DNA from: Pelagibacteraceae bacterium AG-414-M23
GTDB lineage: Bacteria > Pseudomonadota > Alphaproteobacteria > Pelagibacterales > Pelagibacteraceae
Direction of reading: 5' to 3'
Length of the DNA stretch: 64,000 nucleotides
Assembly (NCBI GenBank): GCA_003214525.1
Contig: QCLN01000004.1
Coordinates: 1-64,000, forward strand
The notes below the pieces were generated by a model. It did not search any database. It was not told the origin of the DNA and saw nothing but the letters and a program-made list of their open reading frames with translations. Position numbers and translations under genes: made by a program. Below, in pieces: positions 17,898-26,561 of the stretch (the stretch's first letter is position 1; every line of letters begins with the position of its first letter).

Positions 17898-18944
17898 CTA
17901 TTTTTGAATAATAGTTAAATGCCCCATTTTCCTATTAGGTTTAATTTCTTTTTTTCCGTAATCAAAAAAAAACTCATTATCAGAATATTTTTTTGATCGA
18001 TATGTGACAATCTCATCGCCAATTAAATTGATCATTTTAGCATTATACAATTTTTTTAATTCGACCTTTTCTAATCCACATACGGCTCTTAAATGGTTTT
18101 CAAATTGACTTATGTTATAAGCATTTATAGTTAAATGTCCCGAGTTGTGTACTCTAGGAGCAATTTCATTCACATATAAATTATCATTTTTATCAATAAA
18201 ATATTCTACACAAATAGTGCCTATATAATCTAAATCATCAGCAATAATAGAGGCCCAGTCTTTTGCTTTTGATATAATTTTTTCATCTATTGTTGCTGGA
18301 ATTTTTGAATATTTTAATATCTGGTTTTCATGTTCATTTTCAATTGGATCATAAATATCATGCACTGCGTGACCAAATCTTGTTAAAATTATTGAAAATT
18401 CTTTTTTTAGATTTATAATTTTTTCTAAAATGTAATCTTGTGAGAAATCAATATTTAACTTTTCTAAATCATTAACACTATTTACTCTGTACTGGCCTTT
18501 ACCGTCATATCCTAGTTTACAAGTTTTAAGTATTGCTGGCACTAGTTTAACATTTGCATTTAAATCAGTCTTTTCTTTTATTGATACATATCTAGTTGTT
18601 CTTATGTTGCATTTATTAATAAAATCTTTTTCATACAATCTATGCTGAACTATTTTATTTATCTCTGGTTTTGGTTTAACTTGTTTATACTGGCTAATTA
18701 AATCAATTGTTTCAAAAGGAATATTTTCAAATTCATAAGTTACCACGTCTACTTTATCAATAAATTCTTGTAGTTTGATTTTATCTTTATAATTTCCAAA
18801 TATAAATTCATCTGTATAAATCTGAGCTGGAGCGTCTTGATCATCACAATATACAATTGTTTTTATATTTAATTTTTTTGCTGCTAAACATAGTAAGCTA
18901 CCAAGCTGACCACCCCCCAATATTCCGACTGATTGTTGTGACAT
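17898..18944 (-). CDS. purK: N5-carboxyaminoimidazole ribonucleotide synthase
   Basis: ATP-grasp enzyme of de novo purine synthesis that makes N5-CAIR from AIR, bicarbonate and ATP. It is 348 residues. It has GILGGGQLGSLL at the N-terminus, the ATP-grasp segments LKTCKLGYDGKGQ and EKIINLKKEFSII, and the metal-binding VNEIAPRVHNSGH. It follows purE after six bases, the standard purEK order. Confidence 0.97.
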   Translation of the reverse strand: MSQQSVGILGGGQLGSLLCLAAKKLNIKTIVYCDDQDAPAQIYTDEFIFGNYKDKIKLQEFIDKVDVVTYEFENIPFETIDLISQYKQVKPKPEINKIVQHRLYEKDFINKCNIRTTRYVSIKEKTDLNANVKLVPAILKTCKLGYDGKGQYRVNSVNDLEKLNIDFSQDYILEKIINLKKEFSIILTRFGHAVHDIYDPIENEHENQILKYSKIPATIDEKIISKAKDWASIIADDLDYIGTICVEYFIDKNDNLYVNEIAPRVHNSGHLTINAYNISQFENHLRAVCGLEKVELKKLYNAKMINLIGDEIVTYRSKKYSDNEFFFDYGKKEIKPNRKMGHLTIIQK

Positions 18945-18950
18945 ATCAAA

Positions 18951-19445
18951 TTAGCTAGGTTTTAATTTAACAGATTTTGTTTGTTTAGATCTTAATTGAT
19001 TTAATTTAATTCTAATTTCTTTGTTTTCTAATCCTAAGATTGATGCTGCATATAAAGCTGCATTTATTGCTCCGTCTTTTCCAATAGCAACTGTACCTAC
19101 AGGTATTCCTTTAGGCATTTGAACTATAGATAACAAGCTATCTAAACCTTTAAGTTTTTTACTTTCTATTGGAACGCCAATTACCGGAATAGATGTTATA
19201 GAAGCAACCATTCCAGGTAAATGTGCCGAACCTCCAGCACCAGCTATAATTACAGAAATATTATTTTTTTTTGCTTTATTAGCAAATTCAAATAATCTTT
19301 TAGGAGTTCTGTGGGCAGATACAGTTCTTGTCTCAAACCTTATTTTTAAATATTTCAAAGTATTCTCAGTATGCTTCATCGTTGAATAGTCTGATTGACT
19401 ACCCATAATAATGGATACTAAAGGTTTTTTATTTTTTTGAGGCAT
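18951..19445 (-). CDS. purE: N5-carboxyaminoimidazole ribonucleotide mutase
   Basis: Class I PurE, converting N5-CAIR to CAIR. It is 164 residues with the substrate loop [12 protein letters not shown], the [13 protein letters not shown] motif containing the catalytic histidine, and [15 protein letters not shown]. Its length is normal. It is the first gene of purEK and divergent from the dipeptidase-like gene by 49 bases. Confidence 0.97.
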   Translation of the reverse strand: MPQKNKKPLVSIIMGSQSDYSTMKHTENTLKYLKIRFETRTVSAHRTPKRLFEFANKAKKNNISVIIAGAGGSAHLPGMVASITSIPVIGVPIESKKLKGLDSLLSIVQMPKGIPVGTVAIGKDGAINAALYAASILGLENKEIRIKLNQLRSKQTKSVKLKPS

Positions 19446-19494
19446 TTTATTCTTTTAATAGCAAATATTTTTAATCTAATATACCTTTAATAAT

Positions 19495-20463
19495 ATGAAT
19501 TACAAAATAGACAATTTACAATATTGCAATTGGTCAAGAGAAGTATTTGAGATTAATCGTGAAGCCAAATTAGACGCAGTACATGTAACAGTAGTTTATC
19601 ACGAGAATTTTAACGAATTTAATTTAAGAGTTGAAGAGTGGAATTCTCACTTCAAAGAAAATTCAGATTTAATTTTTTTAGGAAAATCTTACAAGGATAT
19701 CGAAAAAGCAAAAAAGGAAAAAAAGACAGCTATTTTTTTTGGTTTTCAAAACTGTTCCCCAATAGAAGATGATATAAATCTAGTAGAAAAAGTTTATGAC
19801 CTTGGGTGCAGATTCATGCAACTAACTTATAATAATCAGTCTTTGTTAGCCACAGGTTGTTTTGAAGATGTTGATAGTGGCATTACTAAATTCGGAAAAG
19901 AAGTCATAAAAGAAATGAATAGACTAGGTTTAGTTATTGACATGTCTCATTCAGCAGAAAAAAGTACAATTGATGCAATCAATTTAAGTCAAAAGCCTGT
20001 TGCAATAACCCATGCAAACCCAGATTTTTGGCATCCCGTAAAAAGAAATAAATCAAATGAACTTCTTAAAATTTTATCAAAAAATGATGGTATGTTAGGA
20101 TTATCTTTATATCCTCATCATCTAAAAAATGGAACAGATTGTACATTGAGTAGCTTTTGTGAGATGACAGCAAAAATTGTAGAACTAATGGGGATAAAAA
20201 AAGTTGGAATTGGATCAGATCTTTGTTTACACCAACCTGACTCTGTTGTTGAATGGATGAGAAATGGAACGTGGTCAAAAGTAAAAAATTTTGGAGAAGG
20301 AACTAAAAAAAATGCAGGATTTCCCAAACAACCCGATTGGTTTATTGATGCGAGAGGTTTTGCAAATATAGAAAATGGATTGTCAAAAGTTGGATTTAAC
20401 AAAAATGAAATTAACGGAATCTTGGGAGACAATTGGTTTAATTTTTATAAAAGAATAAATTAA
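19495..20463 (+). CDS. M19 membrane-dipeptidase-like protein with degenerate metal site
   Basis: A 322-residue amidohydrolase-fold protein of the renal dipeptidase (M19) family: VIDMSHSAEKSTIDAI, VAITHANPDFWHPVKRN and KVGIGSDLCLHQ are recognisable. The usual N-terminal HxD zinc pair is missing (NWSREVFEINREAKLDAVHV instead) and the bridging Glu position reads GFQN. The binuclear zinc site therefore appears incomplete. A dipeptidase-like gene of this kind is known in the dimethylglycine-demethylase region of Pseudomonas, which fits the amine catabolism seen here. It is the first of four coupled genes; the next start overlaps its stop by one base. Peptidase activity should not be assumed. Confidence 0.78.
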   Translation: MNYKIDNLQYCNWSREVFEINREAKLDAVHVTVVYHENFNEFNLRVEEWNSHFKENSDLIFLGKSYKDIEKAKKEKKTAIFFGFQNCSPIEDDINLVEKVYDLGCRFMQLTYNNQSLLATGCFEDVDSGITKFGKEVIKEMNRLGLVIDMSHSAEKSTIDAINLSQKPVAITHANPDFWHPVKRNKSNELLKILSKNDGMLGLSLYPHHLKNGTDCTLSSFCEMTAKIVELMGIKKVGIGSDLCLHQPDSVVEWMRNGTWSKVKNFGEGTKKNAGFPKQPDWFIDARGFANIENGLSKVGFNKNEINGILGDNWFNFYKRIN

Positions 20464-22121
20464 TGGAAGTTGAATTAAGATCACCCAAGGAAATAATGAA
20501 ACTATCAAGATTAGGTTGTTTTCATCAGTCTAGGCTTTCTTTTTTAAGATCATTCTTGGAAGAATTCAAAGATTGGAAATATTCGAGAGATCTATTTGAA
20601 TTAGACAAGGAAGGCTTCGGTAAAGCTGTTTATTCATTTTCTAAAAACAATAGAACATATTCATTAGTTTGTTTTGCTAATGAACTAAAAGATGAAGAAA
20701 GATCCGATCGAGTTATTGCAACCAAATGGGATGCAGCATTCGTACTACATGATGGAATACCATTAAAAGAAGATATTGAAAGGCTTTATGAAAATGTACC
20801 AAAACAAGAAGTTGGAAGATTGAGTTATAAAGAACTTACTTTATCTAGAGCAAATAGATCAGTAAGATTATTCAATCAAGTAGTTGATAGCTTATCAAAT
20901 GGCAGACAGCCGGACAAAAAAATTTTATCAAAAGTTGGATATTTATATAGAACTACAGCCGTTTATGGATCTGGTAAATTTGGTTTAGCTGACAGATTCA
21001 GAATTAAAAATCGTTCAGAAATTAAAGGACCATTTAGATTAGAAATGATGCTTGTTTATTTAGTGCGTCAGTTTACATTTGATCAAATTAATCATATTGC
21101 AAAAAATAAAAATCCTACAAAATTTGTTGAATTAGATAGCGAAATTGCAAAAGGTCTTGGAATTGGAAATTCCACCGGACTTGGCATGGCTCCTTTTATA
21201 GTTAATCATCCAACCTTATTAAACAACTGGGTACAATCTAGAGAAAGTATACTAAAAAAAATAAGGGAAATAGAAATAGTAAAAGAAGGGCAATTTAATA
21301 TTTTCTACGATTGTTTAATTAAGTCGATTTATAATGTAAAAAATTGGAATTCAGACAGTGAGTTTCAAAAAAGTAAAATTAGAGATTTATTAGAAGATTT
21401 AAATAAAACTATTAATTATTTAAATGTAGTGGATAAAAAACAAAAATATCTTTTCAACACAATTTACAAATGGATAGAAGCCAAAGTTTGTGAAGAGTGC
21501 TTAGAATATTTGGTTTCAATGTTTATGGAGCCATTTGATGAAATTGTTAAAGAATTTATAGATAAAATGAGCTCAGATGAGGATAAACATTTTACAATAC
21601 CAAGTCAGAGGACTGTTATTCAGCTTAGAAATATTTTGGAAAATCATTACTCAGAATTAATAAAATTAGATTTTAATAAAAAAGAAAATAATCTTAATTT
21701 TTGGTTTATATCTAAAAATAAAGAAGAACCAAGATTAGCCAATAGATTTGAAATGAATGGCTCAGATTTAGAACAGCCTTTGGCTATAGCAAGAGATATA
21801 AAAAAATTATATGAGAGAGTTATAGTTTCTAAAAATAGCCAAACTATTGCAGAATTTTTAATTGAAAATGATGATTTAAGACATGTTGTTAGAAGAGCTT
21901 TTATAATTGAAAAATTTCCTTACTCAGAAATTTTAGACAATACTATCGGGGAAAAATTAATGCCAATTGACATGTTGAGATTTAAACTTTCATTTTTTGG
22001 AGCTGTAAAATTTGATCCAAGATCAGATAAATGGTTGAGAATTTGCATGTTTCAAGGTGCCCCACTGCCAAATCAACTTAAAAACTTTGATGATAAGTGG
22101 GTTTACGATTCTTTAAATTAA
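20463..22121 (+). CDS. Conserved protein of unknown function
   Basis: I do not recognise this 552-residue protein. It is soluble-looking, with no signal peptide or membrane span, and highly charged. The most structured stretches are VYGSGKFGLADRFRIKNRSE (about residues 170-190) and a glycine-rich segment GLGIGNSTGLGMAPFIVNHP (about 238-257), which could bind a nucleotide or ligand. A helical, acidic and basic middle region follows (about 290-440). The C-terminus ends WLRICMFQGAPLPNQLKNFD. Its start overlaps the dipeptidase-like stop (TAATG), and the next gene starts directly after its stop, so the three are co-translated. Function is probably tied to these partners. Confidence 0.7.
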   Translation: MEVELRSPKEIMKLSRLGCFHQSRLSFLRSFLEEFKDWKYSRDLFELDKEGFGKAVYSFSKNNRTYSLVCFANELKDEERSDRVIATKWDAAFVLHDGIPLKEDIERLYENVPKQEVGRLSYKELTLSRANRSVRLFNQVVDSLSNGRQPDKKILSKVGYLYRTTAVYGSGKFGLADRFRIKNRSEIKGPFRLEMMLVYLVRQFTFDQINHIAKNKNPTKFVELDSEIAKGLGIGNSTGLGMAPFIVNHPTLLNNWVQSRESILKKIREIEIVKEGQFNIFYDCLIKSIYNVKNWNSDSEFQKSKIRDLLEDLNKTINYLNVVDKKQKYLFNTIYKWIEAKVCEECLEYLVSMFMEPFDEIVKEFIDKMSSDEDKHFTIPSQRTVIQLRNILENHYSELIKLDFNKKENNLNFWFISKNKEEPRLANRFEMNGSDLEQPLAIARDIKKLYERVIVSKNSQTIAEFLIENDDLRHVVRRAFIIEKFPYSEILDNTIGEKLMPIDMLRFKLSFFGAVKFDPRSDKWLRICMFQGAPLPNQLKNFDDKWVYDSLN

Positions 22122-22733
22122 ATGAGATCTTTAAGCGAAATTGAAACTATATCCAAACGCGCATCAAGGTCGAAAGGATTTAGCTGGGGCACTTCAGAAG
22201 AAGTAGGAAAGTGTATTAGATTATTAGAATTATTTAGTTTACCTGGCGTTAAAAATCTCAGTCAATATCTTAAAAGTTATAATCAAAATAATTTTAAACA
22301 GCTAAAACTTGTTGCTAAAAATAATAATTCAGATGGTAAATATCATTGTCCTATAAGCTCAGGTGTTAGCTTTTTAGACCAAATCAAAAAATTAGAGAAA
22401 CATAATACAATTGAATTTAGCAAAATAGCATATCCACTTCTGTTTTTGCCTTTTGCAAGCAGAGCGTCAGAAATTTTAGGTAAAAGAATATATATAAAAA
22501 TAGATGAAAAAGAATTTATGCTTAATTTTAATCAAAGTATTTTCTCCAATTATTCAAAAAATGAAATATTAGAAAATGCAAATGTTATTTCAGTTGCTTT
22601 TTTAGAAAACACAAATTCATTTAGTGATAGTGAATGGAATGAAATGACTAAATTCGAAAACCAAACATTTGTAGATGAAAGTGATGAGCTAAAAAAAAAA
22701 TCAGCTGGGGCAGGGTTAACAGATAATGATTAA
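22122..22733 (+). CDS. DUF3726-like protein
   Basis: A 203-residue protein starting LSEIETISKRASRSKGFSWG, which resembles the uncharacterised DUF3726 family (recalled, not searched). No catalytic motif is evident. It has a run of ten A at 22691-22700 that is nevertheless in frame. Its start is immediately after the 552-residue gene. A further small gene overlaps its last eight bases, so four genes form one transcriptional and translational unit. Confidence 0.65.
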   Translation: MRSLSEIETISKRASRSKGFSWGTSEEVGKCIRLLELFSLPGVKNLSQYLKSYNQNNFKQLKLVAKNNNSDGKYHCPISSGVSFLDQIKKLEKHNTIEFSKIAYPLLFLPFASRASEILGKRIYIKIDEKEFMLNFNQSIFSNYSKNEILENANVISVAFLENTNSFSDSEWNEMTKFENQTFVDESDELKKKSAGAGLTDND

Positions 22734-22878
22734 TGAAGAAAAAAATCAAAATGAAATTGCAGACAGCAAATGTGAGGAATGTAAAAATGAAGATGATAGT
22801 GTTAAACAAAATTTAATACTTATAGGATATAAAGTTTGTAATTCTTGTAAAATATCAAAAACTATTTTTCCTATTTAA
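22726..22878 (+). CDS. 50-residue double-CxxC protein (putative zinc ribbon)
   Basis: Small gene read directly from the sequence: ATG at 22726, TAA at 22876-22878, 50 codons. The protein has SKCEECKNE near residue 15-22 and YKVCNSCKIS near residue 36-44, two CxxC pairs spaced about 19 residues apart, the arrangement of a zinc ribbon. The start overlaps the DUF3726-like stop by eight bases, suggesting translational coupling. It may be a metal-binding accessory subunit for the upstream proteins. The stop overlaps the convergent YIP1-like gene by four bases. Confidence 0.65.
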   Translation: MINEEKNQNEIADSKCEECKNEDDSVKQNLILIGYKVCNSCKISKTIFPI

Positions 22879-23420
22879 CTAATATTTGAAATTGGCAAAG
22901 AATTAATTCTGCTCATCACAAAAGATATGGATAAAAATGCAATTATCAAAAAAGATAAAAAAACAATCCCAAAAGCTTTAAAACTAGATTTTAAATTCAA
23001 TATGTGCTTAGTAGAAATAATTAGAGCCGCAAATATCCAGAATTGAGTTAAGAAAATTATAGGGATAACAAGTTCAGGAGTTACAGCAAAAAATCTTATT
23101 AAACCAGGCGCATGAGCATAACCAACTCCAATAAGTACTCTTTTGAAAGGAATTTTTGAATTTCCATCTGGAAATAATTTTACCCCTATAACATAGATAA
23201 AAATTGACCAAATTAACCATGTAATCAAAGCTGTTATCCCTGACACTCCGATTGATGTTTTGACAAAAGTATTTGCTGCAACAGCACCTGCTACACCGTC
23301 TAAAATCATTATAAGGATAGCAAAATAAATACCTGCTTCTCCAAAATATTTTGGATCTCTAAAAATATTTCTGTCTAGTTTTAAACTGCTAACTACTATA
23401 TGTAAAAATTGTCCAAACAT
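22875..23420 (-). CDS. YIP1-family membrane protein
   Basis: Integral membrane protein of about 181 residues from ATG 23420; a longer TTG start at 23441 would run close to a palindrome and is less likely. It has about five hydrophobic helices, for example YFAILIMILDGVAGAVAANT and ALITWLIWSIFIYVIGVKLF. The FKRVLIGVGYAHAPGLIRFF motif is typical of YIP1-domain proteins, and the N-terminal SLKLDRNIFRDPKYFGEAG also fits. The function of bacterial members is unknown. It is the last gene of the leftward cluster that begins with the binding protein at 27581. Confidence 0.75.
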   Translation of the reverse strand: MFGQFLHIVVSSLKLDRNIFRDPKYFGEAGIYFAILIMILDGVAGAVAANTFVKTSIGVSGITALITWLIWSIFIYVIGVKLFPDGNSKIPFKRVLIGVGYAHAPGLIRFFAVTPELVIPIIFLTQFWIFAALIISTKHILNLKSSFKAFGIVFLSFLIIAFLSISFVMSRINSLPISNIS

Positions 23421-23443
23421 TATTTGTCTTTTTTTGAGCAATA

Positions 23444-23463
23444 AGGGGGAGTTAACTCCCCCT
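23444..23463. terminator. Perfect 20-base palindrome after the GcvT-like gene
   Basis: Arms AGGGGGAGTT and AACTCCCCCT meet without a spacer, giving a perfect GC-rich palindrome in very AT-rich surroundings, 12 bases beyond the stop of the leftward methyltransferase gene. It would form a strong hairpin in RNA but lacks a clear U-run on the minus strand. It could therefore be an mRNA-stabilising or partial terminator hairpin ahead of the YIP1-like gene, or a protein-binding site. Confidence 0.55.
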
Positions 23464-23474
23464 CAAATAAATTT

Positions 23475-24833
23475 TTAGCCCTTTACAACTTCCCTTGTGT
23501 TTGCGTTGAAAGATTCTTTGAATGGAATATCAACTACAACAGCTTCAACAGGTGTTCCTGGGCTATTTGAATACTTTTCAGGTAAATGAACTTTAAATTT
23601 ACTTCCAGTTTTACCTTTTGGAAAACCATTTGCATTTAAAGTACCATCGAAGGGTACATAACCCATTGCAATATTAGTTTTCTTTTCAGGATGCCACCAA
23701 GGAGATGTTATAAAGCCTACCGGTTCACCGCCATCTTCTCCAGAAATTAACCAAAAATCAGGGGCATAATCTTCAATTGGTTTGCCTCCAAGTTCTAATC
23801 CAACGAGTTGCAGTTTGTATGGTTTTTTTCCAGCTTTAATATCAGCCCCCATAGCTTCTAAAGCTTTTTTACCAACGTAATCTCCCTTTTTATTCCACTC
23901 ACCCTTACCTGATAGTGAAACTTGATAACCTAAATTGCATTGAAAAGGATTATGTTGATGATCCATATCTTGTCCCCAAGAAAGAATCCCAGCTTGAATT
24001 CTTCTGTGGTGTGCAGGTGCAATTACCATTAAACTATGTTTTTTACCCGCATCAAGAACTGCATTCCACATATCTTCCGCATATAAAGTGGACTCTCTTA
24101 AATAAATTTCATAACCAGCCTCTCCTGAAAAACCAGATTGAGAAATTATACAACTTCTTCCTCCAATTTTAGCTGAAGCTAAACCATAAAAAGGTATATT
24201 TTCAAAATCAACTTGGTCACCACAAAGATCTTTCATTAGTGCTTTAGATTTAGGACCTTGGATTTGAACTGGCGATACATCTATTTCATGTATCTCACAA
24301 TTAAATCTTCCATCAGCGTTAACTCCCTGTAAGTACATTCCAATATCACTGTCTGACAAAGAAAACCAAAATTCATCTTTTGAGATTCTTAAAAGAATAG
24401 GATCATTTAAAACCCCACCATATTGGTTGCACAAGATAACATATCTCGCTTTCATAGGTGAAATTTTTGTTGCATCTCTTGTAATTACATAATCAACAAA
24501 TTTTTCTGCATCAGGACCTTTAACTTGTATCTGTCTTTCTACAGCAACGTTCCACATAGTTACATGATTTACAATTGCATCATATTCAACCATTGCTCCA
24601 CCATCTTCTGGTTTTACATATCCTCTTGGATGGTAAATACGATTATATACTGTTGCTCTCCAGCAACCTGCTTTCATTGATAAATGCCAATAAGGTGATT
24701 TCCTTACTCTTGTTGAAATTAGCATTTCTACTTTTGTTGGCCCGCTTTGTCTTAAATTGTATGGGACACTTCTGTCAGATTGATCTACTGACGTTATGTG
24801 TCTCATTTTACTATAGTCAAATTCTTTAGACAT
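23475..24833 (-). CDS. GcvT-family THF methyltransferase (DmdA/LigM-like), putative demethylase
   Basis: A 452-residue protein of the glycine-cleavage T / DmdA / LigM superfamily, enzymes that move a methyl or methylene group from a substrate to tetrahydrofolate. It has VERQIQVKGPDAEKFVDYVI near residue 95, CNQYGGVLNDPI, SPVQIQGPKSKALMKDL and SQSGFSGEAGYEIYLR, with a GcvT_C-like end (GEPVGFITSPWWHPEKKTNI, IAMGYVP). It is longer than SAR11 DmdA (about 370) and close to LigM in size. Its start overlaps a MetF-like gene by eight bases and lies downstream of a betaine-type transporter. It is probably a methyltransferase for an imported methylated compound; the substrate is unknown. Confidence 0.8.
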   Translation of the reverse strand: MSKEFDYSKMRHITSVDQSDRSVPYNLRQSGPTKVEMLISTRVRKSPYWHLSMKAGCWRATVYNRIYHPRGYVKPEDGGAMVEYDAIVNHVTMWNVAVERQIQVKGPDAEKFVDYVITRDATKISPMKARYVILCNQYGGVLNDPILLRISKDEFWFSLSDSDIGMYLQGVNADGRFNCEIHEIDVSPVQIQGPKSKALMKDLCGDQVDFENIPFYGLASAKIGGRSCIISQSGFSGEAGYEIYLRESTLYAEDMWNAVLDAGKKHSLMVIAPAHHRRIQAGILSWGQDMDHQHNPFQCNLGYQVSLSGKGEWNKKGDYVGKKALEAMGADIKAGKKPYKLQLVGLELGGKPIEDYAPDFWLISGEDGGEPVGFITSPWWHPEKKTNIAMGYVPFDGTLNANGFPKGKTGSKFKVHLPEKYSNSPGTPVEAVVVDIPFKESFNANTREVVKG

Positions 24834-25554
24834 ATTTATTCTCCATCAACCACTTATTAGTTTCCTTCAAGCCGCCGAATGTATAAATGTGAAAAAAATC
24901 AGTATGCGATTTAACTTTCCCTATTAAATCATTTGGGTCTTTAGGTTTCATTAAATCTAATGCCTTACTAAAATTAGATTTAAGAAAATTTAAGGAATTT
25001 TTTGCTCCTACAATATTAGCAAATTTAATCAGGCTAGTTATTTTAAGTGGCCCAGTAATTCCAACATGAACTGGTATTGTTTGATTAGAAATAAAGTCTA
25101 TTATTTTCTGAGAGTCTAGTAACCATTGAGTTACTATGTAGTCAGCATAAGGCTTTTTATCTTTCATAGCTTTTTCTAATTTTGAATCGGATATATCAGG
25201 ACTCCCCTCTGGATGTCCAGCGATTCCTATCTTCATCTGCTCAAAATATCCCGTTTCTAAAATTTGAATTGAGCTGTCAAAACTTCCAATGGGATCTCTG
25301 CTTCCTCCAATAACAAGTGCTTGCTTAACCCCTACATCTCTACATCTTGAAACATACTCTTTAAGTTGACCTTCATTTTCAATAGATCTAGCAGGGAAAT
25401 GTGGTATTGGATTTAGACCTTTTTTGAGTAGTTTAGAAGCTTGTTCAGCGGTATCTTTATAGTCTCCGCCTGGGAGCATAGTTATATACACATCCTTTAA
25501 AGCTGGCAAAGTATCTAGGTCAGTTTTAGGTCCAATTTCCAATGAAAAATTCAT
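24826..25554 (-). CDS. Short methylenetetrahydrofolate reductase-like protein
   Basis: A 242-residue MetF-family TIM-barrel protein, about 50 residues shorter than usual MetF. Recognisable segments are GLNPIPHFPARSI, QALVIGGSRDPIG, IGIAGHPEGSPD, YADYIVTQWLLD and HVGITGPLKITSLIKFA. MTHFR converts 5-methyl-THF and 5,10-methylene-THF. Coupled by an eight-base overlap to a GcvT-like methyltransferase, it probably oxidises the methyl-THF that enzyme makes, as in the ligM-metF pair for aromatic O-demethylation. It follows the permease after 63 bases. Confidence 0.8.
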   Translation of the reverse strand: MNFSLEIGPKTDLDTLPALKDVYITMLPGGDYKDTAEQASKLLKKGLNPIPHFPARSIENEGQLKEYVSRCRDVGVKQALVIGGSRDPIGSFDSSIQILETGYFEQMKIGIAGHPEGSPDISDSKLEKAMKDKKPYADYIVTQWLLDSQKIIDFISNQTIPVHVGITGPLKITSLIKFANIVGAKNSLNFLKSNFSKALDLMKPKDPNDLIGKVKSHTDFFHIYTFGGLKETNKWLMENKYV

Positions 25555-25617
25555 TACGGGATATTTATTTATTTTAAAATATCTGTCTATAAAAATCGGG
25601 TCTTAGAGACAAGAAGG

Positions 25618-26502
25618 TTATCTTTTTATACCTCTATGCTTTTGTATTCTTCGACCATATTCTTGGGTGATTCTGTCAAAGATGATAGCTAGGGCTACAA
25701 TAGCTAGCCCGTTAAAAAGTCCCAAAGCTAAATATTGATTTGATATAGCTCTTAGAATTGGTACACCCAATCCTTTAACCCCAATCATAGACGCTATAAC
25801 AACCATAGCTAACGCCATCATTATAGTTTGATTAACGCCAGCAAAAACCGTTGGAAGAGCCAAAGGTATTTGCACAGTTTTTAACTTTTGTAATTTTGTT
25901 GCACCAAAAGCTTCACTTGCTTCTATTGTTTCTTTATCGACTTCCCTTATACCTAAATTGGTTAATCTTATAACTGGAGGTATAGCATATATACAAACAG
26001 CAATTAAACCAGGAATTTTTCCAATACCAAGCAGCATCAATATAGGAATTAAGTAAACGAAACTTGGAATGGTCTGCATCATGTCTAAAATGGGAAGCAT
26101 TGTTTTTTCAACTCTGTTAGATCTTGCCATCAATACTCCTATTGGAATTCCAACAGCTATACACATAATTGTACATACAGTTATGATTGCTACAGTTGCC
26201 ATGCAATCTTTCCACATACCAAAGTATCCAATCAACATAAAAGCAAGCACACTTCCAACTACAAGCTTCCAACTTCTTGAACCTAACCAAGCTAAAGCAC
26301 CAAGTATCAATAATATTATTGGCCAAGGTGTTGCTAGTAATAATTTTTCTAACTTAATTAAAAAAAATAACAATGGATCAAAAAAAGCTTCTATACCATC
26401 TCCATATGCTCTAGAAAATTCTCTAAACGTATGATCAATTCCCTTTCTCAACTCCATAAGGGATGTACGTTCCATCACTGGAAATTTATTTAAAAATTCC
26501 AT
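25618..26502 (-). CDS. Betaine-type ABC transporter permease
   Basis: ProW/OpuAB-type single-domain permease of 294 residues. The N-terminal region precedes about six helices. The core has MGIPIGVLMARSNRV-like sequence, MLPILDMMQTIPSFVYLIPI, the EAA loop ETIEASEAFGATKLQKLKTV and LPTVFAGVNQTIMMALAMVVIA. It lies after the binding protein gene, separated by a strong hairpin. There is no ATPase gene in this cluster, so an ATPase from elsewhere, perhaps that at 60577 or the one at the window start, would be needed. Confidence 0.93.
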   Translation of the reverse strand: MEFLNKFPVMERTSLMELRKGIDHTFREFSRAYGDGIEAFFDPLLFFLIKLEKLLLATPWPIILLILGALAWLGSRSWKLVVGSVLAFMLIGYFGMWKDCMATVAIITVCTIMCIAVGIPIGVLMARSNRVEKTMLPILDMMQTIPSFVYLIPILMLLGIGKIPGLIAVCIYAIPPVIRLTNLGIREVDKETIEASEAFGATKLQKLKTVQIPLALPTVFAGVNQTIMMALAMVVIASMIGVKGLGVPILRAISNQYLALGLFNGLAIVALAIIFDRITQEYGRRIQKHRGIKR

Positions 26503-26518
26503 TTAATTCCTAAAAAAT

Positions 26519-26548
26519 TAACGAGCCTATAATTAAATAGGCTCGTTA
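26519..26548 (-). terminator. Hairpin between binding-protein and permease genes
   Basis: Eleven-base perfect arms TAACGAGCCTA (26519-26529) and TAGGCTCGTTA (26538-26548) with an eight-base loop. On the minus strand a TTTTTT run follows. It lies 13 bases beyond the binding-protein stop and 16 bases before the permease start. Such a site usually terminates part of the transcripts or protects the 3' end of the abundant binding-protein message. Confidence 0.75.
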
Positions 26549-26561
26549 AATAAATTATATC

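Noticed and set aside
22691-22700. Run of ten A in the DUF3726-like gene as a second frameshift
   Set aside because: The frame continues through the run to a normal stop, and the following 50-residue gene overlaps as expected, so no shift is needed.
26069-26434. 121-residue frame opposite the betaine permease
   Set aside because: It is antisense to a clearly conserved permease, with no motif or ribosome site.
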